From positions 23,075 to 87,074 of the forward strand of contig NZ_JACCDE010000023.1 of NCBI RefSeq assembly GCF_013415125.1: a stretch of DNA of 64,000 bases, in the 5' to 3' direction. The DNA is from Vreelandella glaciei. GTDB taxonomy: Bacteria > Pseudomonadota > Gammaproteobacteria > Pseudomonadales > Halomonadaceae. A program made the position numbers and the translations under genes. This document shows positions 46,120-55,032 of this stretch, piece by piece. A model generated the notes under the pieces. It did not search any database, was not told the origin of the DNA, and was given only the letters and a program-made list of their open reading frames with translations. Within the stretch, counting starts at the first letter, position 1. Each line of letters starts with the position of its first letter.

Positions 46120-48253
46120 GAGTCGATTTCCCAGATAGGGCGGATCGTGATGGTTTGCCAGAGGAGGAGTCTTTACGTGCACGCGTCAGCGCCGCGAGCC
46201 GTTGACGAACCTCATCCGATGTCAGTAAATCATAGGCATCGGATGCCCAGCGCCGACGCCAATTAGGGTGCTCATCCACCGTGTTCGGTAAGTTGGCTTG
46301 CTCCTCAAGCCCTAAGGCGTCTTCAACCGGGAGCAAGAGTAACGGCGCGGGCGTGGCGGCTAAGTGACGCGCACACGCATCAAGTACCTGCGAGGCGGGT
46401 ATATCGGCCGCTTCTAGCGTCTCGGTCGTTGGCTTTACACCCAGTAAGCCCAGCGTCGCGGCGAGTTTGGCACGCTCCTTGCGCCTGGCTAGCCGTTCGC
46501 TTTCAGCACTTTGCGTTTCCTTGAGCAGCCCCAAGCGGCTGCGCCATTCAATATCGCGCCCCGCCCACCAGCCCGCCACGGTGGGCAGGTCATGGGTTGA
46601 AGAGGTGGCCATGGCATTGGGGTTCCAATCGCTGGCGGTAAGGTAGTGATGCGCCTCGTCCTGCTCGAACCACAGCACCTGCATGCCCAATATGCCGCGG
46701 GCGGTAAGGCGTTCGCGAAAGCCGGGGGCGACGGTGCCCAGGTCTTCACCAATCACGATGCCGCGGTGTCGCCACGACTCCAGCGCCACCAGGCGGAGCA
46801 TGTCGTCTAGCGGGTAGCGGAGATAACCGCCTTCAGTGGGCGGTGCGCCACGGGGAATGAGCCATAGTCGCAACAAGCCGAGGATATGATCGATGCGCAC
46901 CCCGCCAGCATGGGCAAAGGCACTGCGCAGCATGTCAATGAAACTTCGAAAGCCTGAACGCTTCAGACCGTCGGGCGAAAAGGCGGCGAGGCCCCAGTTT
47001 TGACCATGGGCATTAAACAGGTCGGGTGGGGCGCCAATTGAGACGCCTTCCAGCATATCCGTTGGGCGGCTCCAGGTTTGGCTGCCACCGGCATCCGCCC
47101 CCACCGCCAGATCTGCGATCAAGCCAATCGCCATACCGCTCTCACGGGCGACTCGCTGAGCACGGGACAGTCCATCGGCGGTTATCCACTGCAAGAAAGC
47201 ATGAAAACCGATTTCATCGGCACGGGTTTCGGCGAAGTGAGCAAGCTTAGGGCTGGCTGGGTCGCGTAGTTCTTCGGGCCACTCTCGCCAGTCGCCGGGG
47301 CCGAGTTCTCTTTGCAGGGCTTCGAAGCGGCAATGATCTTCCAGCAAGGCGCCACCCGCACGGCGAAATGCCTGCATTTCCCGGTGGAGGGTTTGGGCTT
47401 CATCATCTTCACGCGCCATGAAGTCATCGTAGAGATAACGCAGCCAGGAGAGCTTGGCGCGTGCTGCCTCGGGCCAATCGAGGTAGTCATCGGCTTCCAG
47501 GCGGCGCAGCTCAGCATGCAGCCCATTACGTGCCTGGGCGTCATGAACACTGGCGTCGCCCAGCAGGGTTTCTGCAGCGCTGTAAAGCACGTTATAGAGT
47601 AGGCGGGTGGAGGGGGAGTAGGGGCTGTAGCGCTCAGGGTCGGCGCTAAACATGGCATGGGTCGGGCTAATTGCCAGGGCATCCGCGCCTTGCTCGGCGG
47701 CATGCAAAACGCACTGTTCCAGTGCCAAGGTGTCGCCGATGCCGCCGTCCCCGGGACGCCGCAATGCGTAAAGCTGCGCTGCCAAGCCCCATAGTCGTGG
47801 TGTAATCTCACCGCTGGCGTCACTCAGTGAGTAACACTGGTGTGGCGCAACGGCCAGGGTCAGTTCGGTATCGGCTACCTGCAACTGGTGATAGCCGATC
47901 TCGGTAATGCTGGGCACCGCACCGCCATCGTCAAGGTAACCTTGTTTAGAACCGCCTTGCTCAAGCTGCAATGTAAACGCGGTGCCGGGAGGCAACGGCG
48001 AGGGCAGCGGTATCGGCGTGTCACAGTCGGCGGTAAGCAGCGGTGGCCATTCTGCAGGGCTTCGCGGCGCATGCAGGCGTTTCAGGCGTTGCAAGCCTTC
48101 CTTCATGGCAGACTTACTCGACGTTGAATAGCCGAGTGCTTCCAGTAGGTTACGCTGAGCCTGCTCAGACAATTGGCAGTGCTCGCCGTCGCTATTTTCC
48201 CACTCAAGTAGTAAACCGGCCGCTTCGGCGAGTTCCCTCAACGACGCTTTCAT
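46112..48253 (-). CDS. malQ: 4-alpha-glucanotransferase MalQ
   Basis: 713 residues, GH77. Diagnostic segments: RRPGDGGIGDTLALEQCV, GGVRIDHILGLLRLWLIPRG with the nucleophile Asp, GIVIGEDLGTV with the acid Glu, and TSSTHDLPTVAGWW with the third carboxylate. It transfers glucan segments between chains and recycles short malto-oligosaccharides left by TreYZ and GlgX. The start overlaps the treZ stop by 4 bases, and GAGGAGG lies just upstream. Confidence 0.96.
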   Translation of the reverse strand: MKASLRELAEAAGLLLEWENSDGEHCQLSEQAQRNLLEALGYSTSSKSAMKEGLQRLKRLHAPRSPAEWPPLLTADCDTPIPLPSPLPPGTAFTLQLEQGGSKQGYLDDGGAVPSITEIGYHQLQVADTELTLAVAPHQCYSLSDASGEITPRLWGLAAQLYALRRPGDGGIGDTLALEQCVLHAAEQGADALAISPTHAMFSADPERYSPYSPSTRLLYNVLYSAAETLLGDASVHDAQARNGLHAELRRLEADDYLDWPEAARAKLSWLRYLYDDFMAREDDEAQTLHREMQAFRRAGGALLEDHCRFEALQRELGPGDWREWPEELRDPASPKLAHFAETRADEIGFHAFLQWITADGLSRAQRVARESGMAIGLIADLAVGADAGGSQTWSRPTDMLEGVSIGAPPDLFNAHGQNWGLAAFSPDGLKRSGFRSFIDMLRSAFAHAGGVRIDHILGLLRLWLIPRGAPPTEGGYLRYPLDDMLRLVALESWRHRGIVIGEDLGTVAPGFRERLTARGILGMQVLWFEQDEAHHYLTASDWNPNAMATSSTHDLPTVAGWWAGRDIEWRSRLGLLKETQSAESERLARRKERAKLAATLGLLGVKPTTETLEAADIPASQVLDACARHLAATPAPLLLLPVEDALGLEEQANLPNTVDEHPNWRRRWASDAYDLLTSDEVRQRLAALTRARKDSSSGKPSRSALSGKSTHE

Positions 48254-50109
48254 GCACTGACCTCCTCGTCACCGGGGGTGTGGCGCAACCAGGCAGCCGC
48301 GGCACGGGGTGGCATCCGGCCGCTCTCGGTGGCCTTTGCGGCGCCTTCGGTAGTTTCATAAAGCAGTTGACCTACTCCCAACCCCGGCGTGGCTGCCGCC
48401 TGCTGCCCAAGATTGAGTGCTATTACCAGTTGGGTGTCGTCACTCATTCGCCAGCGGGCCAGTACGGCCTTGTCGCCGAGCACTTTTGCCCCCAGTGCTT
48501 CTGCGCCAGGCAGGCGCGGCACAATATGCTGGTGACGCAGCGCTAATAGCGTGCGATAGCGGTGCAAACAGGCGGCAAAGGGAGATGTTTCCCTCGCGGC
48601 GAAGTCGGGGATGGAGGCTTCGAAGGTGGTCAGCGCATTAGGGTCGGGTATGCGTTCGCGGCTCTTCTCGTCAAAAAAAGCGCTAAAGTCGGCAAACTCT
48701 GCCCGCCGCCCTTCGCGAACCGCTTGGGCGAGCTCCTCATTATGTTCAGTGAAGAATAGAAAGGGTCGGGTGGAACCCCACTCTTCGCCCATGAACAGTA
48801 GTGGAATCATGGGTGACAGCAGCAGTAAAACCTCAGCGGCTGCCAGTGAATCGGCATCGGCGAGCATGCTCAATCGTTCGCCAAGGGCGCGGTTACCGGT
48901 CTGATCATGGTTCTGGAGAAACGCGACGAAGGCTGTTGGCGGCAGATGGGCGCTGGGCTCTCCGCGGGAATGTCCATGACGCGATGTATGGCCCTGAAAT
49001 ATAAAGCCTTCACTGAGGCAGCGGGCCAACCTAGGCGTAGCGTTATCGACAAAATCGCTGTAATAGCCTTCCTGCTCGCCGGTCAGCAAGACATGCATCA
49101 CGTTGTGCCAGTCGTCATTCCATTGAGCGGTAAACTGCTGTTGGTTGAGCAGGCTGGCGGTATTGCCTTCGTTCTCTAGCACCAGATGAATATGCCGCTC
49201 GGGAGCCATTTGGGTGCGTATTGTGCCGGCCAACTCGACCAGGAAGTCCTGCTCGCTAATGGCGTGGACAGCATCGAAACGCAAGCCATCCAGGTGATAC
49301 TCCTCCAACCACATCAAGGCGTTATCGATGAAGTAACGACGTACCATCGGTTGGCGGAAGTCGATGGAAGGCCCCCAGGGTGTGACCAAATCCTCACGGA
49401 AGAAGGCGCCAGCGTAGTTGGCCAAATAGTTACCGTCGGGGCCGAAGTGGTTGTAGACCACATCAAGAAACACCATCAGGCCGTAGGAGTGAGCCTCGTC
49501 GATCAGTGCTTTCATGTCATCAGGGCTGCCGTAGGAGGCTTCCACCGCGTAGGGCAGTACGCCGTCGTAGCCCCAGTTACGCGCACCGGGAAATTCCGAG
49601 ACCGGCATCAACTCAATGGCATTGACCCCTAGTTCGGCCAGGTAGGGCAGGTGTTGGCGCACGCCTTTAAAGCCACCCAGGGTGCCGACATGCAGTTCGT
49701 AAAGCACGGTTTCGTGCCACGGGCGCCCCTGCCAATCGGCGTTTTTCCACTGGTAGTTATTGGGGTCGATCACCACACTGGGGCCGTCGATATCACCGGC
49801 CTGAGCACGGGCGGCGGGGTCGGGCACTAGGCTGCCCTGCTCGTCGTCCTTATCGAACACTCGGTAGCGGTAGCGAGCACCGTGCTCACAGGCCACTTCG
49901 GCCGTTACGCGGCCGTCATCGGCCTGATCCATGGTGACACTGGGCAGGCCCTCGACCTCTACATCGACCCGGTGAGCGCCCGGCGCCCACAGCACAAAAC
50001 GAGTCCGTCCCTCGCCCAAAACCTGAGCGCCAAAGGTGGGGTGAAAACGGCTCGTATGTAGCTTGTTTTTCTTCAATCTGGTGGTCTGGAGCTGAGGCCT
50101 TTCAAACAT
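48250..50109 (-). CDS. treZ: Malto-oligosyltrehalose trehalohydrolase TreZ
   Basis: 619 residues. N-terminal CBM48-like part (FGAQVLGEGRTRFVLWAPGAHRVDVEVEG in pieces), then the GH13 core with NAIELMPVSEFPGARNWGYDG, YNHFGPDGNYL, nucleophile Asp in DGLRFDAVHAI, Glu in HLVLENEGNTAS and Asp in VAFLQNHDQTGNRALG. It cleaves trehalose from maltooligosyltrehalose formed by TreY. GGAGGTGA precedes the start, 15 bases after the glgA stop. Confidence 0.96.
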   Translation of the reverse strand: MFERPQLQTTRLKKNKLHTSRFHPTFGAQVLGEGRTRFVLWAPGAHRVDVEVEGLPSVTMDQADDGRVTAEVACEHGARYRYRVFDKDDEQGSLVPDPAARAQAGDIDGPSVVIDPNNYQWKNADWQGRPWHETVLYELHVGTLGGFKGVRQHLPYLAELGVNAIELMPVSEFPGARNWGYDGVLPYAVEASYGSPDDMKALIDEAHSYGLMVFLDVVYNHFGPDGNYLANYAGAFFREDLVTPWGPSIDFRQPMVRRYFIDNALMWLEEYHLDGLRFDAVHAISEQDFLVELAGTIRTQMAPERHIHLVLENEGNTASLLNQQQFTAQWNDDWHNVMHVLLTGEQEGYYSDFVDNATPRLARCLSEGFIFQGHTSRHGHSRGEPSAHLPPTAFVAFLQNHDQTGNRALGERLSMLADADSLAAAEVLLLLSPMIPLLFMGEEWGSTRPFLFFTEHNEELAQAVREGRRAEFADFSAFFDEKSRERIPDPNALTTFEASIPDFAARETSPFAACLHRYRTLLALRHQHIVPRLPGAEALGAKVLGDKAVLARWRMSDDTQLVIALNLGQQAAATPGLGVGQLLYETTEGAAKATESGRMPPRAAAAWLRHTPGDEEVSA

Positions 50110-50124
50110 CGCTTGTCACCTCCA

Positions 50125-51798
50125 TCATTGGGCCAGTGCCGCCTCGTTACCTGCCTGTTCAAGGGCCTGCAGGTACAGCTTGCTATAGGGAACAATTGAC
50201 TGTTTCCAGTGGTAGCGTCCTGTCATCGCCGCCCCCCGCATGGCATTGAACAGGTCGGTCGACTTGTAGACTGCGAAGGCACGCTGAATGGCATGCATAT
50301 AGCTGCCGAACTGCATGTCATCGAACAGAAAACCGGTCACGCCGTCTTCGATGGTATCGGCCAGGCCGCCAGTGCGGTGAGCGATCGGCAGTGACCCAAA
50401 ACGCTGGGCATACATCTGGCTCAGCCCGCAGGGCTCGAAGCGTGAAGGCATTAGCAGGAAATCACTCCCCGCGAAAAGGCAGCGAGCCTGATACTCATCG
50501 AAACCGATATAGGCTGTAATGGCACCAGGAAAACGAATGGCCAGCTTACGCAGGGCTTCCTCGACGTGATGTTCTCCGCAGCCCATAAAAACGATTTGGC
50601 CGCCCGCATGGACAATGGCCTTCGCGGCCTCGATGGTCAGATCAAGCCCTTTCTGATGCACCATGCGTGAGATCACGGCAAATAACGGGCCCTGGCTGGG
50701 GGTGAGTCCAAAATGGCGGCGCACATAATCCGCATTGGCCCGTTTGCCGCGCCAATCATTAGAAGAGAAAGCCTGAATCAAATGGCTATCGGTACGTGGG
50801 TCCCAGGAGTCGTCAATACCATTGGGAATACCGCTCAAGCGACCCTGTTCGGCTTTGCAGCGAAGCAGCCCGTCCAGCCCACATCCGAATTTAGGGGTGG
50901 TGATCTCTTGGGCGTAGGTGGCGCTGACGGTGGTGACTTGCGAGGCATAGACAATTCCCGCTTTCATGAAGGAAAGGTCGCCATAATATTCGACGCCATG
51001 AATGTTAAATGCGTCGTAGGGAATGCCAAGTAACGCTAGGCGCGAGGCATCAAATACGCCTTGGTAAGCCAAGTTGTGGATGGTGAAAATGGTTGGAATT
51101 GAGTGCCCTTGCCAATGCACGTAGGCGGGCGCCAATCCGCACGCCCAGTCATTGAGATGTAGTAGTTGGGGCTGCCAATCCAAATTCGCTTTGCCCAGGG
51201 CGATATCAGCCGCCGCCCGTGACAGCCTAGCAAAGCGAATATCGTTATCGTTCCAGCCTATATCCTGACCATCGCCATAACCGCTTGAGCCGGTGCCATA
51301 GGGAGTGCCTTCACGCTCATAAAGCTCTGGGCAGAGCAGCACGTAAACGATCAGCCCATCGCGGCAGGTTAGCTGGCCAATATCACAGGCTGGCAATCCC
51401 GCAAAAGCGGGCAAATGGCCAACCGTCACGATGTCATAATCGGACTGAACCATTTCCCGATAAGCGGGGATTAATACCCGTACATCGTGATGCGCTGCCA
51501 GTGCGCGGGGAAGCGCTGAAGAGACGTCGCCCAGACCGCCGACCTTAACAAAATCGGTAATTTCAGTGGTAACAAATAGAATGCGTTGTGGAGAGTCGAG
51601 TTTATCGTTATGGCGTCGATCAATAATGTCGTAACGGCGATCGGTAACAGTTTGATTTAAATGGTGCCGGGGGATTACTTGGTTATCGGTGAAAGGAGCA
51701 TCCTTCAGTCTAGGCCCCTCTTTTTCGTCATTTTCTACCATGCTCTCGTCCGACATGCTTTTAACGTTAGCAACCTCACTCAAAGCCACATCGCCCAT
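50125..51798 (-). CDS. glgA: Glycogen synthase GlgA (GT5) with N-terminal extension
   Basis: 557 residues; a usual GlgA has about 480. The GT5 domain begins only at RILFVTTEITDFVKVGGLGDVSSALPRAL (in pieces; KVGGLGD is the sugar-nucleotide loop), about residue 72. The active-site block PSRFEPCGLSQMYAQRFGSLPI and HRTGGLADTIEDG closes the domain. The extra 70 residues are polar and acidic with several internal Met; GGGAGGTAG before the first ATG supports the long form. It makes linear alpha-1,4-glucan from nucleotide-glucose. It is the first gene of the operon; no glgC or glgP lies in the window. Confidence 0.94.
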   Translation of the reverse strand: MGDVALSEVANVKSMSDESMVENDEKEGPRLKDAPFTDNQVIPRHHLNQTVTDRRYDIIDRRHNDKLDSPQRILFVTTEITDFVKVGGLGDVSSALPRALAAHHDVRVLIPAYREMVQSDYDIVTVGHLPAFAGLPACDIGQLTCRDGLIVYVLLCPELYEREGTPYGTGSSGYGDGQDIGWNDNDIRFARLSRAAADIALGKANLDWQPQLLHLNDWACGLAPAYVHWQGHSIPTIFTIHNLAYQGVFDASRLALLGIPYDAFNIHGVEYYGDLSFMKAGIVYASQVTTVSATYAQEITTPKFGCGLDGLLRCKAEQGRLSGIPNGIDDSWDPRTDSHLIQAFSSNDWRGKRANADYVRRHFGLTPSQGPLFAVISRMVHQKGLDLTIEAAKAIVHAGGQIVFMGCGEHHVEEALRKLAIRFPGAITAYIGFDEYQARCLFAGSDFLLMPSRFEPCGLSQMYAQRFGSLPIAHRTGGLADTIEDGVTGFLFDDMQFGSYMHAIQRAFAVYKSTDLFNAMRGAAMTGRYHWKQSIVPYSKLYLQALEQAGNEAALAQ

Positions 51799-52341
51799 GC
51801 TCTACCTCCCTGGATTACCATGGTCAATACTGTTTAACTGATAGCTTTTAACTAGATCGCCTTAAGTCAGACAGTATTTAGGTATCTAATATTTAGGTAT
51901 CTAGTATTTGACTACCTAGTTCACTACTCCCTAATGACTTCCTTTCCTCACCCTCGGCTACCATGCCTCTAGGCGTTGCATCGGAAGTCGCTACTTAAGA
52001 ACAGGCGCTACTTAAAAACTATAGTTGAGAAATCATAGGTTAGCTAAATGGGGGGCGACCATAACCTACATCAATATGCGTGTTAAATAAGTATTGGAAG
52101 AGCTAAAGAGGCGCAATGGAAGAGCGGTTAAGTTCGTTAAATGCTTTGGCTTTAAAGGGTTGTGTTTAAAATTTAATAAAAGATAAGAGATTTTTTTCTA
52201 TTTTTATTTATTGAATTCCCCTTTGCCTTTAGTGAGCTGGGCTGTCTTTTTAACAAAAGTAAATGATAACTTTGGCTTGCTTATTAATCGCTTAGGGCAG
52301 GGGCGAGGGCCATTGCGAAAAAAAGCATGGCCTCTCAGCAT
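51799..52341. other. A+T-rich intergenic region with tandem repeats, upstream of glgA
   Basis: 543 bases between the glgA start and the lysO stop, both minus. It must carry the promoter of the glucan operon. The half nearest glgA holds the 15-base repeats at 51832-51933 and a 17-base direct repeat (CGCTACTTA at 51989 and 52006). The middle (52140-52260) is strongly A+T rich. The end next to lysO has a bulged hairpin (about 52302-52337) with an A-rich loop that could weakly end lysO transcription. No ORF or known RNA was seen. Confidence 0.6.
51832..51933. repeat. 15-base tandem repeats upstream of glgA
   Basis: Four contiguous 15-base units occupy 51874-51933; the first two, GTATTTAGGTATCTA and ATATTTAGGTATCTA, differ at one base and the last two are diverged. 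Two further 15-base units starting TTTAACT or GTTTAACT lie at 51832-51861, separated by 12 bases. Confidence 0.8.
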
Positions 52342-53274
52342 TTAAGCCGATAGCGAAAGAAAAAACAGGATCAGCGGGGGGGATAGCAGTGAAAGAATAA
52401 ACCCGCTGACCACGGCGATAGGGACGCAGGCCACGCCGCCATGTTGCTGAATGACGGGCAAGGTGAAATCCATGGAGGTCGCCCCGCCGTAGCCAATCGC
52501 CAGTGCGGTATGGCGATGGATCACCAACGGAATCAGGATAAACGCCAGTAGCTCGCGGGTGAGGTCGTTGAAAAACGCCACGCCACCCATCAGCGGGCCT
52601 AGCTGATCACCAATCAAGATAGCGGACAGCGAATACCAGCCGAAGCCTGATGCCATCGCCAATCCTTCGTTCCAGCTAAGTGAAAGCAGCGGGGCGGCAA
52701 CCAGGCCTGCCAGTAATGAGCTGATTGCTAGGGTAACTGCAATTGCCAACCCCATACGGTTAAGCAGGATTTGTCTAAGAGGCATGCCTGAATTGCGCAG
52801 TTGGCAGCCAATCAGTGCCAATAGTAGGTAAAGCACCCATTCGGCGAGTAAATCGGCGGTGCTGAAAAGCCCTTCGCCTACAAGAGGCCCTAACAACAGG
52901 CCGGCGATAACGCCGCCTGTCACCACAGCAACGAGCAACAGTGAGCCCTGCATGGCGGCCAATTTACTGGTAGGTGCATTCTTTACCACCGGCGAGTTGC
53001 CTGCCTTAAGGGGCAAACGGCATGATAACCACCAAAGAGCTGCTAAGTTAAAGGCGGTGGTAATGCTAAATAGCAGTAGGGCGTTGCCCCCTAAGCGTGA
53101 AAATTGGCTGGCCAGGTTTTCTAGCCCCGCCAAACTGATGCCCATGAACAGTAAAATCAAATAAACCGAGCCGCTAACGGCTCGGTTTATTAACTGCTGA
53201 ATGCGGGTGGAATGCACCGGTACCAAGTAGCCAAGAACCAGTGGTAACAAAACAATCAATAAGCCTGAAAACAT
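52342..53274 (-). CDS. lysO: Lysine exporter LysO family protein
   Basis: 310 residues, about eight membrane helices. MFSGLLIVLLPLVLGYLVP, YLILLFMGISLAGLENLAS, AMASGFGWYSLSAIL, AFFNDLTRELLAFILIPL and GGATSMDFTLPVIQQHGG follow E. coli LysO (YbjE) closely. LysO exports L-lysine and toxic analogues. The ATG directly abuts the stop of the upstream DUF3108-like gene (TAAATG), so the two are co-translated. Confidence 0.93.
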   Translation of the reverse strand: MFSGLLIVLLPLVLGYLVPVHSTRIQQLINRAVSGSVYLILLFMGISLAGLENLASQFSRLGGNALLLFSITTAFNLAALWWLSCRLPLKAGNSPVVKNAPTSKLAAMQGSLLLVAVVTGGVIAGLLLGPLVGEGLFSTADLLAEWVLYLLLALIGCQLRNSGMPLRQILLNRMGLAIAVTLAISSLLAGLVAAPLLSLSWNEGLAMASGFGWYSLSAILIGDQLGPLMGGVAFFNDLTRELLAFILIPLVIHRHTALAIGYGGATSMDFTLPVIQQHGGVACVPIAVVSGFILSLLSPPLILFFLSLSA

Positions 53275-54006
53275 TTAGGGCGTCATGCCCCCGCCTGGGT
53301 TGAAGTTGGTTAACGTCAGCTGCGTTTCGCGGTTGCCCTCTTTTTGGTACACCGCAGACAGAATCAAGCCGGGCCAGTCGGGATGAAAGTGGAGTTGTAG
53401 CAGGCGATCAGGCTTCTCAATATCAATCAACGACACCTGCAGCGCTTCAAACTCACCGGCAGGCACGTGAATGGTTTCAGGTGCGTTGGCATTCGTGTTG
53501 TTAACCGTGTCATTAACATAGTATTGGAAGTGTTCGTCCCGGCCTTTTTGATCGACGAACTCAATCTCGCAGGGGGAACTTTCAGTGCAGTTTTCGTGCC
53601 CCGCCCGGCGCGATAAATCAAACAGCGCCGTTTGCCGATCTAGGCTGGGAATATCGTTCTCGTTCAATTTGTAGCTATCACCGATGCCTAACACTGAGTA
53701 GCTGCTATTAAAAAGCAGTGCCTGGGTCTCATCGCCGTTGACAGCAAAACGGCTGAATTCCTGGCCGCGTGCCACGGTAATGGAAAAACGCATGTCGCTT
53801 AACCAGTGGTTACCTTCGTTAGTGAGCCGGTGGGTGATGGTGGCCCCTGGCCAGCCGCGCACTTCAAGTCGGTATTGGGCCTCAAAGGGGCGTGGGTCTT
53901 TGAGTGTATCTGCTGCTAACGTCATGCCGCTTAACCAGAAGGCGGCAAGACTCAACCCTATCCCCGCAAGCGTACGGTTAGGTTTTCGTGCGAAAACATT
54001 GGCCAA
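53275..54006 (-). CDS. Secreted DUF3108-like protein
   Basis: 243 residues from a TTG start with GGAGGA six bases upstream; no in-frame ATG gives the signal peptide. The signal sequence is hydrophobic (LAGIGLSLAAFWLSGMTLAA, cleavage near residue 32). The mature part opens PFEAQYRLEVRGWPGATITHRLT (in pieces) and has LFDLSRR, IHVPAGEFEALQV and the C-terminal LQLHFHPDWPGLILSAVYQKEG, the pattern of DUF3108 envelope proteins. Two cysteines (ENCTESSPCE) may form a disulfide. Function unknown. Confidence 0.72.
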   Translation of the reverse strand: MANVFARKPNRTLAGIGLSLAAFWLSGMTLAADTLKDPRPFEAQYRLEVRGWPGATITHRLTNEGNHWLSDMRFSITVARGQEFSRFAVNGDETQALLFNSSYSVLGIGDSYKLNENDIPSLDRQTALFDLSRRAGHENCTESSPCEIEFVDQKGRDEHFQYYVNDTVNNTNANAPETIHVPAGEFEALQVSLIDIEKPDRLLQLHFHPDWPGLILSAVYQKEGNRETQLTLTNFNPGGGMTP

Positions 54007-54096
54007 GGCAGTTCCTCCAAAAATAGTGTCATCCTAAGAGCCTTTAGCCAGCGCTTGGTTCCCAGCGCGCTAGTATAACCGCGGTGGAGGAGGTCG

Positions 54097-55032
54097 TCAG
54101 TAGCCTGCGTCCGGGTTGACGGTGGATAGTTTTTCACCCGATTCAAAGGCATGTAAGTAGGAAATTACTTGGTCGATGGCATCATTCAGCGGCGTAGGGG
54201 CTGCCATATGCGGCGTTACGATCACATTGGGATGCTGCCATAGCGGACTGTTTGTTGGCAGCGGCTCTTCCTGAAAGACATCCAGTAGTGCCCCTCGCAA
54301 ATGGCCCGGCTGTTCAGCGTTGCCCAGCGCGTCCAGCAATGCCTGTTCATCAATCAAGCTACCCCGGCCTGGGTTGATCACGCTGGCGCCTTTGGGTAAT
54401 TGGGCCAGCCGCTCGGCGTTGAGAATGTGTTTGGTCGCTTCTGTGTCAGGCAAAATAGTGATTAAGCTTTGCACTTGGCCTAACAGTTCGGTTAACCCGC
54501 CATCGCCGTGAAAACAGTGTACGCCGCTAATCTGTTTGGGCGAGCGGCTCCAGCCCAGCACCTGAAAACCAGCTTGCTGTAAAGCGCTGGCCACAAAACC
54601 ACCAATAGCCCCCAGGCCTAGCACACCCACCGACCACTGCGATTTCTCTACCACGGCCTGTGGTTGCCAGGAGGCGTTTTGCTGTTGTTCCCGGTAACGG
54701 TCCATGCTGCGGTAAAAATGCAGTACGCCATACAGGGCGTAATCGGCCATTAACTCGCCCATGCCGGCATCGCGTAACTTCACAATCGGTACATCACTAG
54801 GCAGCCCTGGCGTTTTCAGGAGATAATCCACCCCGGCGCCTAAGTTGATAATGCCTTTTAACTGAGTCTGCTCTTGCAGTAAATGTGCAGGCGCTTTCCA
54901 AATGGCGAGGTAGTCAGCCTGTTGGCGCTCTTCTGCGGGTGCTTCGCTAGTCAGCACGGTTGCCTGGGGCAGTGCCTGTGAAAGCGCCTCCTGCCATTGT
55001 GTAGCTTCGTCAATATGGACAATAATTTTCAT
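54097..55032 (-). CDS. ghrA: 2-hydroxyacid dehydrogenase, GhrA-like (glyoxylate/hydroxypyruvate reductase)
   Basis: 311 residues from ATG 55032, preceded by GAGGAGG; the frame runs further upstream without support. The substrate domain includes INLGAGVDYLLKTPGLP. The NAD(P) domain has VGVLGLGAIGGFVASALQQAGFQVLGWSRSPK (in pieces). Catalytic residues are Arg in INPGRGSLID, Glu in VFQEEPLP and His in VTPHMAAPT. This is the GhrA subgroup that reduces glyoxylate and hydroxypyruvate with NADPH. It is divergent from the ectoine degradation operon. Confidence 0.9.
   Translation of the reverse strand: MKIIVHIDEATQWQEALSQALPQATVLTSEAPAEERQQADYLAIWKAPAHLLQEQTQLKGIINLGAGVDYLLKTPGLPSDVPIVKLRDAGMGELMADYALYGVLHFYRSMDRYREQQQNASWQPQAVVEKSQWSVGVLGLGAIGGFVASALQQAGFQVLGWSRSPKQISGVHCFHGDGGLTELLGQVQSLITILPDTEATKHILNAERLAQLPKGASVINPGRGSLIDEQALLDALGNAEQPGHLRGALLDVFQEEPLPTNSPLWQHPNVIVTPHMAAPTPLNDAIDQVISYLHAFESGEKLSTVNPDAGY

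Noticed and set aside
52302..52337. Strong rho-independent terminator for lysO
   Set aside because: The stem has two bulges and the A/T run sits in the loop and not after the stem, so only weak or no termination is expected; it is mentioned only in the intergenic entry.
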